Shown here: in pieces, positions 41,154 through 49,026 of the stretch
How the letters are laid out: the number at the start of each line of letters is the position of its first letter
Position numbering within the stretch: position 1 is the first letter of the stretch
Assembly (NCBI GenBank): GCA_028288365.1
Contig: JAQBNU010000027.1
Coordinates: forward strand, 1-64,000
DNA: 64,000 nucleotides
Source of the DNA: Chitinophagaceae bacterium
GTDB taxonomy: Bacteria > Bacteroidota > Bacteroidia > Cytophagales > Cytophagaceae
Reading direction: 5' to 3'
Position numbers and translations under genes: made by a program
The notes under the pieces: model-generated
The model's input: only the letters and a program-made list of their open reading frames with translations
Told to the model about the DNA's origin: nothing
Databases searched by the model: none

Positions 41154-42636
41154 ACAGAGCCAGTCGTTTGGTAATATTCTTCGACAACTCTTCGGTCAAC
41201 ACATCATGAGCATGCAAGCGCCATCTCCAGTTGCCATGCAAGGTAGAAGGTCTGTTCATGATGGCCTCCTCTCCCAGACCCAACATATCCTGCACCGGCC
41301 AGATGGCTACTTGTGAAACAGAAGCAATGGCCATGCGAATAAATTCTATAGAAGCAGTGTTTGCTGTTATTTCTTTGTCAAAATAAACAGAAACACGTTG
41401 TTTTTTTTCTTCGTCTATTTCATTGTCATACCAACCGCGTACAGTGTTGTTGTCGTGGGTGCCCGTATACACCACGCCGTGCGGCACATGATGGTGAGGA
41501 CTGTGAATGCTTTCCGGTGTAAATTCCATAAACGCAAATTGCAAAATTTTCATACCCGGCAAATGAAACTCATCCATCAGGTTCCATACCGGTTGATCGA
41601 TGTCACCGAGATCTTCAGCAATGAAAGGCATGTCATCGTAATGCTCTTTTACTATTTTGAAGAAATCAGAACCTGGTCCTTTCATCCATTTGCCATTGAC
41701 AGCAGTAGATTCGGAGGCATCGACTTCCCAAAAGGCGGAAAAAGCCCTGAAGTGATCCAGTCGAATATAATCGCACATGTTCAAAGTTTGTTTGATGCGA
41801 TTGACCCACCAACTGTATTGATCTTTTTTTAATTCTTCCCATTCATAAACAGGCATACCCCATAATTGACCGGTATCGGAAAACAAATCCGGAGGAACGC
41901 CGCATACTTTATCGGGTCTTTTATCCGTAGTGAGTTTGAAATAATTAGGATGTACCCACACGTCGCTACTGTCGTGGCTTACGTAGAATGGCATGTCTCC
42001 AATAAATCGGATGTTACTTTGCTTGCAATAGGCACGAAGTTCATCCAGCTGTCGGAAGAACACATACTGTAAAAATTTTTCTTTGTAAATTTCGTTGCGC
42101 AGTTCAACAGCAATGTCTTCCAAAGCCTTTGCTTCACGATCTCTCAGAGGAGCAGGCCATTCTAACCACCAGCAATCATTAAAATGTTTTTTCAAGGCGA
42201 CAAACAAAGAAAAATCATCGAGCCAGTATGCCTGTTGAGTGCAAAACGATTCAAACGGTTTCTGGTCTTGTTGTTGAAAGGTAAGAAATGCTTTTTCCAG
42301 TAGTTCTGTTTTATAGGGAAAGACTTTATCAAATTCCACAAAGTGTTTTTCAAAATAACCAGGATGCAGATCTTCTGGTTTTAAGAGTTTTTCTTTGACC
42401 AATTGATCAGGACTGATGAACAAAGGGTTTCCTGCAAAGGCTGATAAACAGCTGTAAGGAGAATAACCTCTGCCTGCGTCGGTATAATTGAGAGGAAGCG
42501 TTTGCCAGAAATAGATCCCGGTCTGTTGAAGAAAATCTGCAAAGGCATAAGCGGCAGGTCCAAAATCTCCTATGCCATATGGTGTATAAAGGGAAGAGAT
42601 GTGAAGAATGACTCCGCTGCTTCTTGGTATGTCCAT
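41098..42636 (-). CDS. malQ: 4-alpha-glucanotransferase (amylomaltase, GH77)
   Basis: 512 residues from ATG 42636 (minus); the longer start at 42699 is not needed. Features are SSGVILHISSLYTPYGIGDFG, AGRGYSPYSCLSAFAGNPL, GDMPFYVSHDSSDVW, nucleophile Asp294 in IRLDHFRAFS, acid Glu in FIAEDLGDI (near 341) and GTHDNNTVRGWY (near 397). It transfers maltooligosaccharide units between glucans and lets the cell use glycogen or maltodextrins. The last 20 residues (ASLRVPHPQP) are encoded in the overlap with the DUF2007 gene. Confidence 0.95.
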   Translation of the reverse strand: MDIPRSSGVILHISSLYTPYGIGDFGPAAYAFADFLQQTGIYFWQTLPLNYTDAGRGYSPYSCLSAFAGNPLFISPDQLVKEKLLKPEDLHPGYFEKHFVEFDKVFPYKTELLEKAFLTFQQQDQKPFESFCTQQAYWLDDFSLFVALKKHFNDCWWLEWPAPLRDREAKALEDIAVELRNEIYKEKFLQYVFFRQLDELRAYCKQSNIRFIGDMPFYVSHDSSDVWVHPNYFKLTTDKRPDKVCGVPPDLFSDTGQLWGMPVYEWEELKKDQYSWWVNRIKQTLNMCDYIRLDHFRAFSAFWEVDASESTAVNGKWMKGPGSDFFKIVKEHYDDMPFIAEDLGDIDQPVWNLMDEFHLPGMKILQFAFMEFTPESIHSPHHHVPHGVVYTGTHDNNTVRGWYDNEIDEEKKQRVSVYFDKEITANTASIEFIRMAIASVSQVAIWPVQDMLGLGEEAIMNRPSTLHGNWRWRLHAHDVLTEELSKNITKRLALFNRLVAKEASLRVPHPQP

Positions 42637-42879
42637 TGTAATGAATATATGTAAAACTGGTAAGTGAGATTCAAGAACCATGCGAAAGACAAAAGCCATG
42701 GGGTATAGCCTCTACAACAGAAACTCAAGCAATCCTCTGGGCATTTAATTGCTCAATTTGTCAAAGGCTTTGCCAGATGAGCAAAATCATTGCGAAGAAC
42801 CTATAAAATTTATTATTTTGATTTTGAAGCAAACAAACAAAGTTTGTCGTACTTGTTGATCCTCAAATAGAAAATAAAA

Positions 42880-43770
42880 ATGGAATTCATAGATTACTAT
42901 AAAACGCTGGAGCTGCCTAAAACGGCAACGGATGCAGAGATCAAAAAGGCATACCGTAAACTGGCGCGTAAACATCACCCCGATCTGAATCCCAATGACA
43001 ACGCGGCTAAAGTAAAATTTCAGCAAATCAACGAAGCCAATGAAGTATTGAGCGATCCGGAGAAAAGGAAAAAATACGACAAGTACGGCAAAGACTGGCA
43101 ACATGGTGAGGAATATGAAAAGGCTCGCCAACAGCAAGGACAACGTGCGCAGAGTAGCGGTGGATCGTACAATTACAATACCTCGTCAGGAGAAGATTTC
43201 TCCGATTATTTCGAATCGCTGTTTGGCGGTGCAGGTGGCCGAAGAGGAAGTCAGCCTAAATACCGTGGACAAGATATACAAGCCGAATTGCAGTTGACCT
43301 TGCAAGAGGCATATGCGACGCATCAACAAACATTAAAAGTAGATAAGGCCATACGCATCACCGTTGCTGCAGGAGTAGAAAATGGACAGACCATTAAGAT
43401 CGGCGGCCACGGCGGTCCAGGTGCAAACGGTGGTCCGAGTGGTGACCTGTATCTTACCTTTGTCATCAGCAACGATACCAAATTCAAGCGTGATGGAAAT
43501 GATTTGTATACCAATATCACATTGGACTTGTACACGGCGGTATTGGGTGGAGAAATTACGATAGACACCTTTGACGGAGGGAAAGTAAAGTTGATGGTAA
43601 AACCGGAAACACAAAACAACACGAAGGTAAAGCTAAAAGGCAAAGGATTTCCAATCTATAAGAAGGACGGGCAGTTTGGCGATTTGTACCTCACGTACCA
43701 GGTGCAACTTCCGACCAATCTGACGGAACGCGAAAAAGAATTATTCAAAGAACTCGCTAACAAAAAATAA
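42880..43770 (+). CDS. cbpA: CbpA-type DnaJ-class co-chaperone
   Basis: 296 residues. The J domain is at 1-70 with HPD at 33-35, then a Gly/Ser/Gln-rich linker (85-110) and the C-terminal peptide-binding domain (EAYATHQQTLKV, GPGANGGPSGDLYL). The Zn-finger cluster of DnaJ is absent, as expected for CbpA. It stimulates Hsp70 (DnaK) ATPase and binds substrates (known). The next gene, cbpM, starts 1 base after the stop, so they are cotranscribed. Confidence 0.93.
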   Translation: MEFIDYYKTLELPKTATDAEIKKAYRKLARKHHPDLNPNDNAAKVKFQQINEANEVLSDPEKRKKYDKYGKDWQHGEEYEKARQQQGQRAQSSGGSYNYNTSSGEDFSDYFESLFGGAGGRRGSQPKYRGQDIQAELQLTLQEAYATHQQTLKVDKAIRITVAAGVENGQTIKIGGHGGPGANGGPSGDLYLTFVISNDTKFKRDGNDLYTNITLDLYTAVLGGEITIDTFDGGKVKLMVKPETQNNTKVKLKGKGFPIYKKDGQFGDLYLTYQVQLPTNLTEREKELFKELANKK

Positions 43771-43771
43771 T

Positions 43772-44068
43772 ATGGAAAAAGAAGAATTGATCTCCATCCA
43801 GCAATTTTGTACGCATTACAACATAGAGTTTTCTTTTCTGGACTCCTTGCAGGAGTTTGGTTTGCTGGAAATCGTCACCATAGAAGAAACACGATTTGTG
43901 CCGATAGAAAAAATAAAGGACATCGAGCAGTTCATGCGCATGCATTACGAACTCGAGATCAACCTGGAAGGCATAGACGCCATCTCACACTTGTTGCGAC
44001 AAATGACAAGCCTGCAGCAAGAGATCATTACTTTGCGCAATCGCCTGAATCGTCATGAAGAAGAATAG
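43772..44068 (+). CDS. cbpM: CbpM-type chaperone modulator
   Basis: 98 residues. The SIQQFCTHYNIEFSFLDSLQEFGLLE start and the C-terminal coiled coil (EGIDAISHLLRQMTSLQQEIITLRNRLNRHE) match CbpM, an inhibitor of CbpA that binds its J domain. The spacing to cbpA is one base and to the SET gene three bases, so this is one operon. Mild MerR-like resemblance of its N-terminus is known for the family. Confidence 0.9.
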   Translation: MEKEELISIQQFCTHYNIEFSFLDSLQEFGLLEIVTIEETRFVPIEKIKDIEQFMRMHYELEINLEGIDAISHLLRQMTSLQQEIITLRNRLNRHEEE

Positions 44069-44071
44069 GGT

Positions 44072-44512
44072 ATGGATGAGGCCGCATTGTTAAAAGAGTA
44101 CGGAAAAGATTTTTTATATGTACAGGAATCGCAAATTCCTTACTCAGGGAAAGGACTTTTTATTTCGGTCGGTAAAAAGAAAGGCGAGATCATAGCACTG
44201 TTTAAAGGAGAGGTGCTTTCTTTCGAAGAAGCAGAAAAGAGAGCATTGAAAAACGAAGACGGTTATTTTATCAATATGCTCAATGGAACCATTCTGGATT
44301 CCATGCATGTAGAATGCTTTGCAAAATATGCCAACGATGCACACGGTCCGGCAAAAGTACCATTCAAGAGCAATGCGGAAATACGCCTCAATGGCACGGT
44401 CGACAGCGCCAGCTTAGTCGCACTCCGGGACATTCGTGAAGGAGAAGAAATCTTCTGCAGCTATGGGAGAAAGTACTGGAAGAATTTTATGAGTAAGCAG
44501 AAAAATGATTGA
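44072..44512 (+). CDS. SET-domain protein-lysine methyltransferase candidate
   Basis: 146 residues, all SET domain: IPYSGKGLFISVGKKKGEII (start of SET-N), FAKYANDAHG (where SET enzymes have RFINHS-like residues), IRLNGTVDSASLVALRDIREGEEIFCSYGRKYW (the GEEIxxxYG end, cited in parts). The Asn/His of the usual NH motif is Tyr-Ala-Asn here, so activity is not certain. It starts 3 bases after cbpM in the same operon, so a chaperone or ribosomal protein may be its substrate (inference). No other domain is attached. Confidence 0.82.
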   Translation: MDEAALLKEYGKDFLYVQESQIPYSGKGLFISVGKKKGEIIALFKGEVLSFEEAEKRALKNEDGYFINMLNGTILDSMHVECFAKYANDAHGPAKVPFKSNAEIRLNGTVDSASLVALRDIREGEEIFCSYGRKYWKNFMSKQKND

Positions 44513-44525
44513 ATCAACGACTACT

Positions 44526-44544
44526 TGTTGGCGAGACGCCGACA
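44526..44544. repeat. Family C palindromic repeat, copy 2
   Basis: TGTTGGCGAGACGCCGACA, one mismatch to copy 1 (CCGACA for CCAACA). It follows the SET gene by 13 bases and could act as its terminator or be a REP-like unit. No T run follows. Confidence 0.75.
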
Positions 44545-44640
44545 TCGAGCGTAATCGCATTTTTTAACTATAAGACATCGATTTTTTAGTAAAACAAAAG
44601 CATTCAGAATGTAACCAGAATTACCCGCTATCTTTCTTCC

Positions 44641-45342
44641 ATGACACTAAAGAATCGCTTTCCGAAAAATGTACCATCGGTTTTGTTGCTGCTGTTCATA
44701 GCTGCTGTTTCGGCACTCTTAACTTCCTGCGCCGCTACATCTGTTTCTTCTGACTATAATCGTTCGCTGGATTTCAGACAATATAAAACATTTGCCTGGT
44801 TGCCCAAGACACACGATCCCAAAAACGACAGTCAGTTTGACAACCAGATTGTAGAGACGAATATCAAGAACCTTGCGAGCGGGGAACTTAAATCACGCGG
44901 CTATTCAGTGGATGTAGACCAACCGGATTTGCTGATTGACTTTTATGTAGAGGTCGCGAATAAAGTAGACCACGTGACTACACCTGTTTATAATTATGCG
45001 TACAACTACAATAATTATAATAACAATGGCTACAACAACAATTACAACAGGCCTTATAACAACAACATTTATTCCAATAACAATTCATATTATAACAACA
45101 ACTCCTACCTGAGCAGTGGTACGCCTGTGATCACCAATTATGTGACACAGGATGTTCCGTACGAACAAGGTACACTAACGATACTGATCATTGATCGCAA
45201 AACGAATGACTTGCTTTGGAAAGGCTGGTCTGTCGGAGTAGTCACCGATGAATCGAGTTTTGAATACGAACTGCCTTCGGACATACGAAGATTATTCAAG
45301 CAATTTCCCGTACCGGTGATTCCTGCTCCGAAAAAAAAGTAA
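44641..45342 (+). CDS. DUF4136 lipoprotein with Asn/Tyr-rich insert
   Basis: 233 residues. Lipobox LLTSC gives Cys30 as lipid site. The DUF4136 start is FRQYKTFAWLPKT, the end DLLWKGWSVGVVTDESSFEYELPSDIRRLFKQFP. Between them residues about 116-157 are almost only Asn and Tyr in NNYNN, YNNN patterns, an unusual low-complexity, prion-like insert into the otherwise standard domain. DUF4136 proteins are envelope lipoproteins of unknown role. Promoter-like TATCTTTC at 44629 is close to the ATG and may belong to it. Confidence 0.85.
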   Translation: MTLKNRFPKNVPSVLLLLFIAAVSALLTSCAATSVSSDYNRSLDFRQYKTFAWLPKTHDPKNDSQFDNQIVETNIKNLASGELKSRGYSVDVDQPDLLIDFYVEVANKVDHVTTPVYNYAYNYNNYNNNGYNNNYNRPYNNNIYSNNNSYYNNNSYLSSGTPVITNYVTQDVPYEQGTLTILIIDRKTNDLLWKGWSVGVVTDESSFEYELPSDIRRLFKQFPVPVIPAPKKK

Positions 45343-45349
45343 AAGATAA

Positions 45350-45380
45350 TAAAGCCAGTCCTTAGGGGTTGGCTTTTTTT
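45350..45380 (+). terminator. Rho-independent terminator
   Basis: AAAGCCA pairs with TGGCTTT, with a mixed inner stem (GTCC/GGGG with G-T) around TTA, and a T run follows. It lies 8 bases after the DUF4136 gene. Confidence 0.75.
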
Positions 45381-45381
45381 G

Positions 45382-45414
45382 TTGGAATGAAATAAACAAT
45401 TGTTATTATCTTTG
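45382..45414 (+). promoter_or_regulatory. Predicted Bacteroidota promoter
   Basis: TTG (45382-45384), 22 bases, then TATCTTTG (45407-45414), an exact TAnnTTTG match, 22 bases before ATG 45436. This position supports ATG 45436, since the longer TTG start at 45400 would precede the -7 element. Confidence 0.6.
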
Positions 45415-45435
45415 GCTGCAACATTTCTATTCATC

Positions 45436-45813
45436 ATGTACACTCTTCCTCTTACCAATCTGCTTGTCTTTTACGGACTGTTTTTAATTCTCTGTGGTAT
45501 TGTCTCCGTTATATTCATTGGCCTGAAAGCCAAGACTGCTTTGATATCGGGCAGTACAGCGGGAGGTTTGTCTTTATTGATTGCGTTTCTTTATTCCGCG
45601 AATGCAGCTGGTATGGTTTACGCGGGATTGTTTTTAGCCTTGGCGTTGTTCATTGTATTTTCCTGGAGAGCAACGAAAACATTGTTTCGTTTGTTTGAAA
45701 TCATTCCTACACAACACGAAGAGTTGAAAGGCAAAGGGATCGCTTTTCTCATCATCTCATTGATGGCCGTCGTGTCCATAGTCGTATTTATCTTACAGTT
45801 GATCTTTATATAA
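45436..45813 (+). CDS. Four-helix membrane protein, unknown function
   Basis: 125 residues from ATG 45436. Four membrane helices (about 5-27, 31-50, 55-76, 95-123). The GLKAKTALISGSTAGGLSLL segment vaguely recalls TMEM14/UPF0136 proteins, but this is weak. It is preceded by an exact -7 element and followed by a bidirectional terminator, so it is monocistronic. Confidence 0.7.
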   Translation: MYTLPLTNLLVFYGLFLILCGIVSVIFIGLKAKTALISGSTAGGLSLLIAFLYSANAAGMVYAGLFLALALFIVFSWRATKTLFRLFEIIPTQHEELKGKGIAFLIISLMAVVSIVVFILQLIFI

Positions 45814-45836
45814 TCGCGTCTCTAAAGGTTGTATAA

Positions 45837-45873
45837 CAAAAAACCTCATCAGTAAATGATGAGGTTTTTTTAT
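45837..45873. terminator. Bidirectional terminator
   Basis: AAAAAACCTCATCA pairs with TGATGAGGTTTTTT around GTAAA. It serves the plus-strand membrane protein gene (ending 45813) and the minus-strand NmrA-like gene (ending 45892). Confidence 0.92.
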
Positions 45874-45891
45874 TTAGATGATCAGAAGTCA

Positions 45892-46776
45892 TTACGCATT
45901 ATAAACTGCCGCAAATTCCTTCGCGAAGTCTTCCAGCTTTGTTTTAGCCAGTGTTGGTTTATTTTTATAATAGTCCTCGAACATTTTTCCGTTTCTTACG
46001 GCCTGACCCATTTCCACATAATTATCAGCGATCTCTTTTGGCAATCCTGCGCCAGTCATGCCCGCCAGACTTTCTTCGTCTTTGAAGTCGATCCATGGAA
46101 GATCTGCTTTGCCAATGGCAGTACCTAATACTTTGGCGATTTCACCGGTGCTTTTTTCATCGCTTACCACATAACGGATGCTTTTTCCGGTAAAGGAAAG
46201 AGACAGTAATTCTTCTGCAGCAGCTTCTGCAATATCTTTTGGATGTACCATGACAATCTTTGTTCCTTCCCCGTAGTTACCGCCAATGATACCATGTCCC
46301 TTGATCATAGGAATGTTAGCCAGCAGGTTGAGGTAGAAAAATCCTGGACGTAAATGTTTGATGTGTACACCTTCGAGTTTGTTGAGCGCTTCTTCCACAA
46401 AAAACAATCCGCTCACTGGTCCGCAACCTGTGGGCATATGCGCGCCGATGCTGCTTAAGTTGACGACATGTTTTACACCAGATGCCTTAATGGCTTTTGC
46501 ATAGATATGGCCGGTTTCAGCAATGAAACCTTTCCAGTCGGATGCTCCAAAATTTGGAGGAACCATCGTATAGACTGCATCTGCTCCACTGAAAGTAATG
46601 GCAAGAAAAGATTCGTCGTTTACGGAACCTATGGCTGCTGTGGCGCCCAGTGCTTCGATGGCCGCTTTGTTGGTGGACTTAGAGGTGATGACAGTGACCT
46701 CATGACCCGCGGCCACGAGTTTTTGAGTCAATGGTTTACTGATATTTCCGAGTGATCCTATGATGACGTATTTCAT
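45892..46776 (-). CDS. NmrA-like atypical short-chain dehydrogenase
   Basis: 294 residues. Rossmann start MKYVIIGSLGNISKPLTQKLVAAGHEVTV with a GxxGxxS-type variant of the NAD(P) motif, then VNLSSIGAHM and HLRPGFFYLNLLANI. It belongs to the NmrA/HSCARG-like NAD(P)H-binding family, often quinone or redox-sensing. It is divergent from the HxlR regulator at 46866, a classic arrangement in which HxlR controls a neighbouring oxidoreductase in response to electrophiles or quinones (known for the arrangement; inferred here). Confidence 0.85.
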   Translation of the reverse strand: MKYVIIGSLGNISKPLTQKLVAAGHEVTVITSKSTNKAAIEALGATAAIGSVNDESFLAITFSGADAVYTMVPPNFGASDWKGFIAETGHIYAKAIKASGVKHVVNLSSIGAHMPTGCGPVSGLFFVEEALNKLEGVHIKHLRPGFFYLNLLANIPMIKGHGIIGGNYGEGTKIVMVHPKDIAEAAAEELLSLSFTGKSIRYVVSDEKSTGEIAKVLGTAIGKADLPWIDFKDEESLAGMTGAGLPKEIADNYVEMGQAVRNGKMFEDYYKNKPTLAKTKLEDFAKEFAAVYNA

Positions 46777-46808
46777 AATTGTAAAAAGAGTTTGGTTGAA
46801 TTGATGAA

Positions 46809-46843
46809 CAAAAGTATATTTGTACTTACTTTAATACAAGTAC
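46809..46843. promoter_or_regulatory. Overlapping divergent promoters with an operator-like repeat
   Basis: For the plus strand TATATTTG (46815-46822) matches TAnnTTTG, with TTG at 46792-46794 twenty bases upstream. For the minus strand TACTTTTG (complement of 46809-46816) also matches, with TTG (complement of 46837-46839) twenty bases upstream. The -7 elements overlap by two bases. An imperfect inverted repeat GTACTTAC ... ACAAGTAC (46822-46843) lies across them, the probable HxlR operator. Thus binding there would affect both genes. Confidence 0.6.
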
Positions 46844-46865
46844 TCACCCTAAAGTATGTATCGAT

Positions 46866-47216
46866 ATGACCACGATCAAACTTTCCTCTACCAACCAATT
46901 GAATAAGCAGCAGGCGCTTAGTGCTTGTCCGGTGTCTTTCACTTTAAGTAAAATAGGTGGTCGTTGGAAGCCGCTGATCATCTATAACCTTATGGATGGG
47001 GTCAAACGTTATGGCGAATTGAAAAGAGCCATTCCTAATATCAGTGAAAAAATGCTCATCCAGCATTTAAAAGAATTAGAAACGGATAAACTGATCGAAC
47101 GCAAAGCCATGCCGGTTGTGCCGCCGCATGTGGAGTACAGTCTTTCACCAGCTGGGGAAGAATTAAAACCCATTTTGCTCGCTATGTGTGGTTGGGCAGA
47201 GAAACATAATATGTAG
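46866..47216 (+). CDS. HxlR-family transcription regulator
   Basis: 116 residues. CPVSFTLSKIGGRWKPLIIYNLMDG (helices 1-2 of the HxlR winged helix) is followed by GELKRAIPNISEKMLIQHLKELE and ERKAMPVVPPHVEYSLSPAGEEL, the full family signature, with Cys22-type residue in SACPV that can be redox active. It is divergent from the NmrA-like gene, with the operator candidate between. Confidence 0.94.
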   Translation: MTTIKLSSTNQLNKQQALSACPVSFTLSKIGGRWKPLIIYNLMDGVKRYGELKRAIPNISEKMLIQHLKELETDKLIERKAMPVVPPHVEYSLSPAGEELKPILLAMCGWAEKHNM

Positions 47217-47279
47217 AAGGCATCTTTGTGTCGTCCTAAAATAAAGTAACTTTTACTATCTACTCTTAAATCAGACACT

Positions 47280-47612
47280 ATGTTCAAAGCTCTCTTTTCC
47301 TTCAATGGCCGTATAGGCCGCGCAGAATACGCGTTTACTTTTGTTTGGTATTTTCTCATGATACTGTTTTTCAATGCCATGGTAGAAACCATGCCTTTAT
47401 TGGGCTTGTTGCTTTTTCCAATGATCTGGATTTTTTGGGCACAAGGTGCCAAACGTTGTCATGATTTGGGCAAAATCGGATGGTACCAAATCATTCCATT
47501 TTATTTCATCGCATTGCTTTTTGTAAAGGGAGATCTTGGTTTGAATGAATACGATATCAAGGATAAAGCAAAAATACCAGGAAGAAGCGACATACTGGAT
47601 TCTCACGAATAA
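47280..47612 (+). CDS. DUF805 membrane protein
   Basis: 110 residues. SFNGRIGRAEYAFTFVWYF, a second helix and AKRCHDLGKIGWYQIIPF are the DUF805 (YhaH-like) motif set, in which the GRxxRxxxW and RLHD (here KRCHDLG) motifs are conserved. Inner-membrane protein of unknown function. No operon link to either side can be judged. Confidence 0.9.
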   Translation: MFKALFSFNGRIGRAEYAFTFVWYFLMILFFNAMVETMPLLGLLLFPMIWIFWAQGAKRCHDLGKIGWYQIIPFYFIALLFVKGDLGLNEYDIKDKAKIPGRSDILDSHE

Positions 47613-47688
47613 TATCAGTGAGATGAAACAAAAATGACCAGAGGTCTGTTTAGAGCATACACTCCATTGATCCAAGAACAACAACTAT

Positions 47689-48783
47689 ATGGTAGGCTAC
47701 CGATTTACCGAATACATTCCTCCTAAAAGCAAAGAGGAAAACAGCTTTGACAATTTATTAAAAATATTTCTAGAACTCGTCACCATGAGCGGTGGCGATG
47801 TTTCTGAATCATTGAGCTGGCTTACCAACCTGGATAAGCAATATAAGTTGACCGATAAGGATTACGGTATCGGTAATTTCATCGATGACCTGAAGAGCAA
47901 AGGCTATATTTCTGAAGGCGGTGAAAAAGGAGAAATCAAAATCACGTCCAAGAGCGAGCAAAAAATCAGAACGAGTGCACTGGATGAAATTTTTGGTAAG
48001 CTGAAAAAATCCGGGAAAGGCAGCCACTCGACCAACTTCACGGGTGTAGGCGACGAACAAGGTTCCGATCACAGGGCTTTTGAATTTGGCGACGGCATCG
48101 ATCAGATCTCAGTGACCGATTCTTTAAGAAACGCACAGATCAACAACGGCATGGGAAGTTTCATGTTGACAGAAAATGATCTGGAAGTCATCGAGAACGA
48201 ATACAAAACACAAACCTCTACTGTATTGATGATCGACATCAGTCACTCGATGATTCTTTACGGTGAAGACCGCATCACACCGGCGAAGAAAGTAGCGATG
48301 GCACTGGCGGAGTTAATCACAAAAAATTACAAGAAAGACACACTCGACATCATCGTATTCGGCAACGATGCCTGGCAGATTGAAATCAAAGATTTGCCTT
48401 ATCTGCAGGTTGGTCCTTATCATACCAATACCATTGCCGGTCTGGAGCTCGCTATGGACTTGTTGCGCAGAAGGAAAAATAAAAACAAACAGATTTTCAT
48501 GATCACGGACGGCAAACCGACCTGCATGAAACAAGGCATCAATTATTATAAAAATAGTTTTGGTTTGGATCCGCAAATCTTGAGTAAGACACTCAATCTC
48601 GGTGCGCAATGTCGTCGCTTGAAAATTCCGGTCACGACCTTCATGATTGCCTCCGATCCATACCTGAAAGAATTTGTAAGAGAATTTACCGAAGTCAATA
48701 ATGGCCGCGCTTATTACAGTGACCTCAACGGTTTAGGTGATATGATCTTTGAAGATTTTAAAAAGCATAGAAAAAATAAATAG
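47689..48783 (+). CDS. VWA-domain protein, MoxR partner
   Basis: 364 residues. The C-terminal VWA domain has the MIDAS motif DISHS (Asp183, Ser185, Ser187) and ITDGKPT (around 276). The N-terminal 170 residues are helical (LSWLTNLDKQY, TSALDEIFGKL) and unlike common VWA families. The co-directional MoxR-like ATPase gene at 49027 follows after a 243-base gap. VWA plus MoxR pairs serve in metal insertion or complex assembly (known for the families); the substrate is unknown. Confidence 0.85.
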   Translation: MVGYRFTEYIPPKSKEENSFDNLLKIFLELVTMSGGDVSESLSWLTNLDKQYKLTDKDYGIGNFIDDLKSKGYISEGGEKGEIKITSKSEQKIRTSALDEIFGKLKKSGKGSHSTNFTGVGDEQGSDHRAFEFGDGIDQISVTDSLRNAQINNGMGSFMLTENDLEVIENEYKTQTSTVLMIDISHSMILYGEDRITPAKKVAMALAELITKNYKKDTLDIIVFGNDAWQIEIKDLPYLQVGPYHTNTIAGLELAMDLLRRRKNKNKQIFMITDGKPTCMKQGINYYKNSFGLDPQILSKTLNLGAQCRRLKIPVTTFMIASDPYLKEFVREFTEVNNGRAYYSDLNGLGDMIFEDFKKHRKNK

Positions 48784-48813
48784 TCTTGCGTAAATTTTTT
48801 TGCGTGAGGGATA

Positions 48814-48910
48814 GCAGCGGAAAGCCCGCAGCGAGCCAATAAATAATTTATAGTTTCAGATACGATCCGAGCGAGGATTTGGAGCGGATAGCCCGACCCG
48901 AAGGGACACG
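48814..48910. repeat. Intergenic repeated GC-rich motif
   Basis: GCAGCGGAAAGCCCGCAGCGAG (48814-48835; 22 bases by position) and GGAGCGGATAGCCCGACCCG (48881-48900) are related variants of one unit, in the 243-base gap between the VWA and MoxR genes. I recall such 'agcggatagcccg' strings as common in Bacteroidota genomes, often near gene ends. No ORF is seen across it. Confidence 0.5.
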
Positions 48911-49026
48911 TCCCAACTTACTTTCTTGTTATATAATAAATAAAGACTCAAGTTTTTCAAATAAAGATTACAGCCACAAGCATCATTCATAAATTTTCCA
49001 TTAGCCTAAAACATTAAAAGTCTCTT

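Noticed and set aside
43103-43643. ORFs in other frames within cbpA (plus 43103-43297, minus 43323-43643)
   Set aside because: All lie within a recognised DnaJ-class gene and show no domain.
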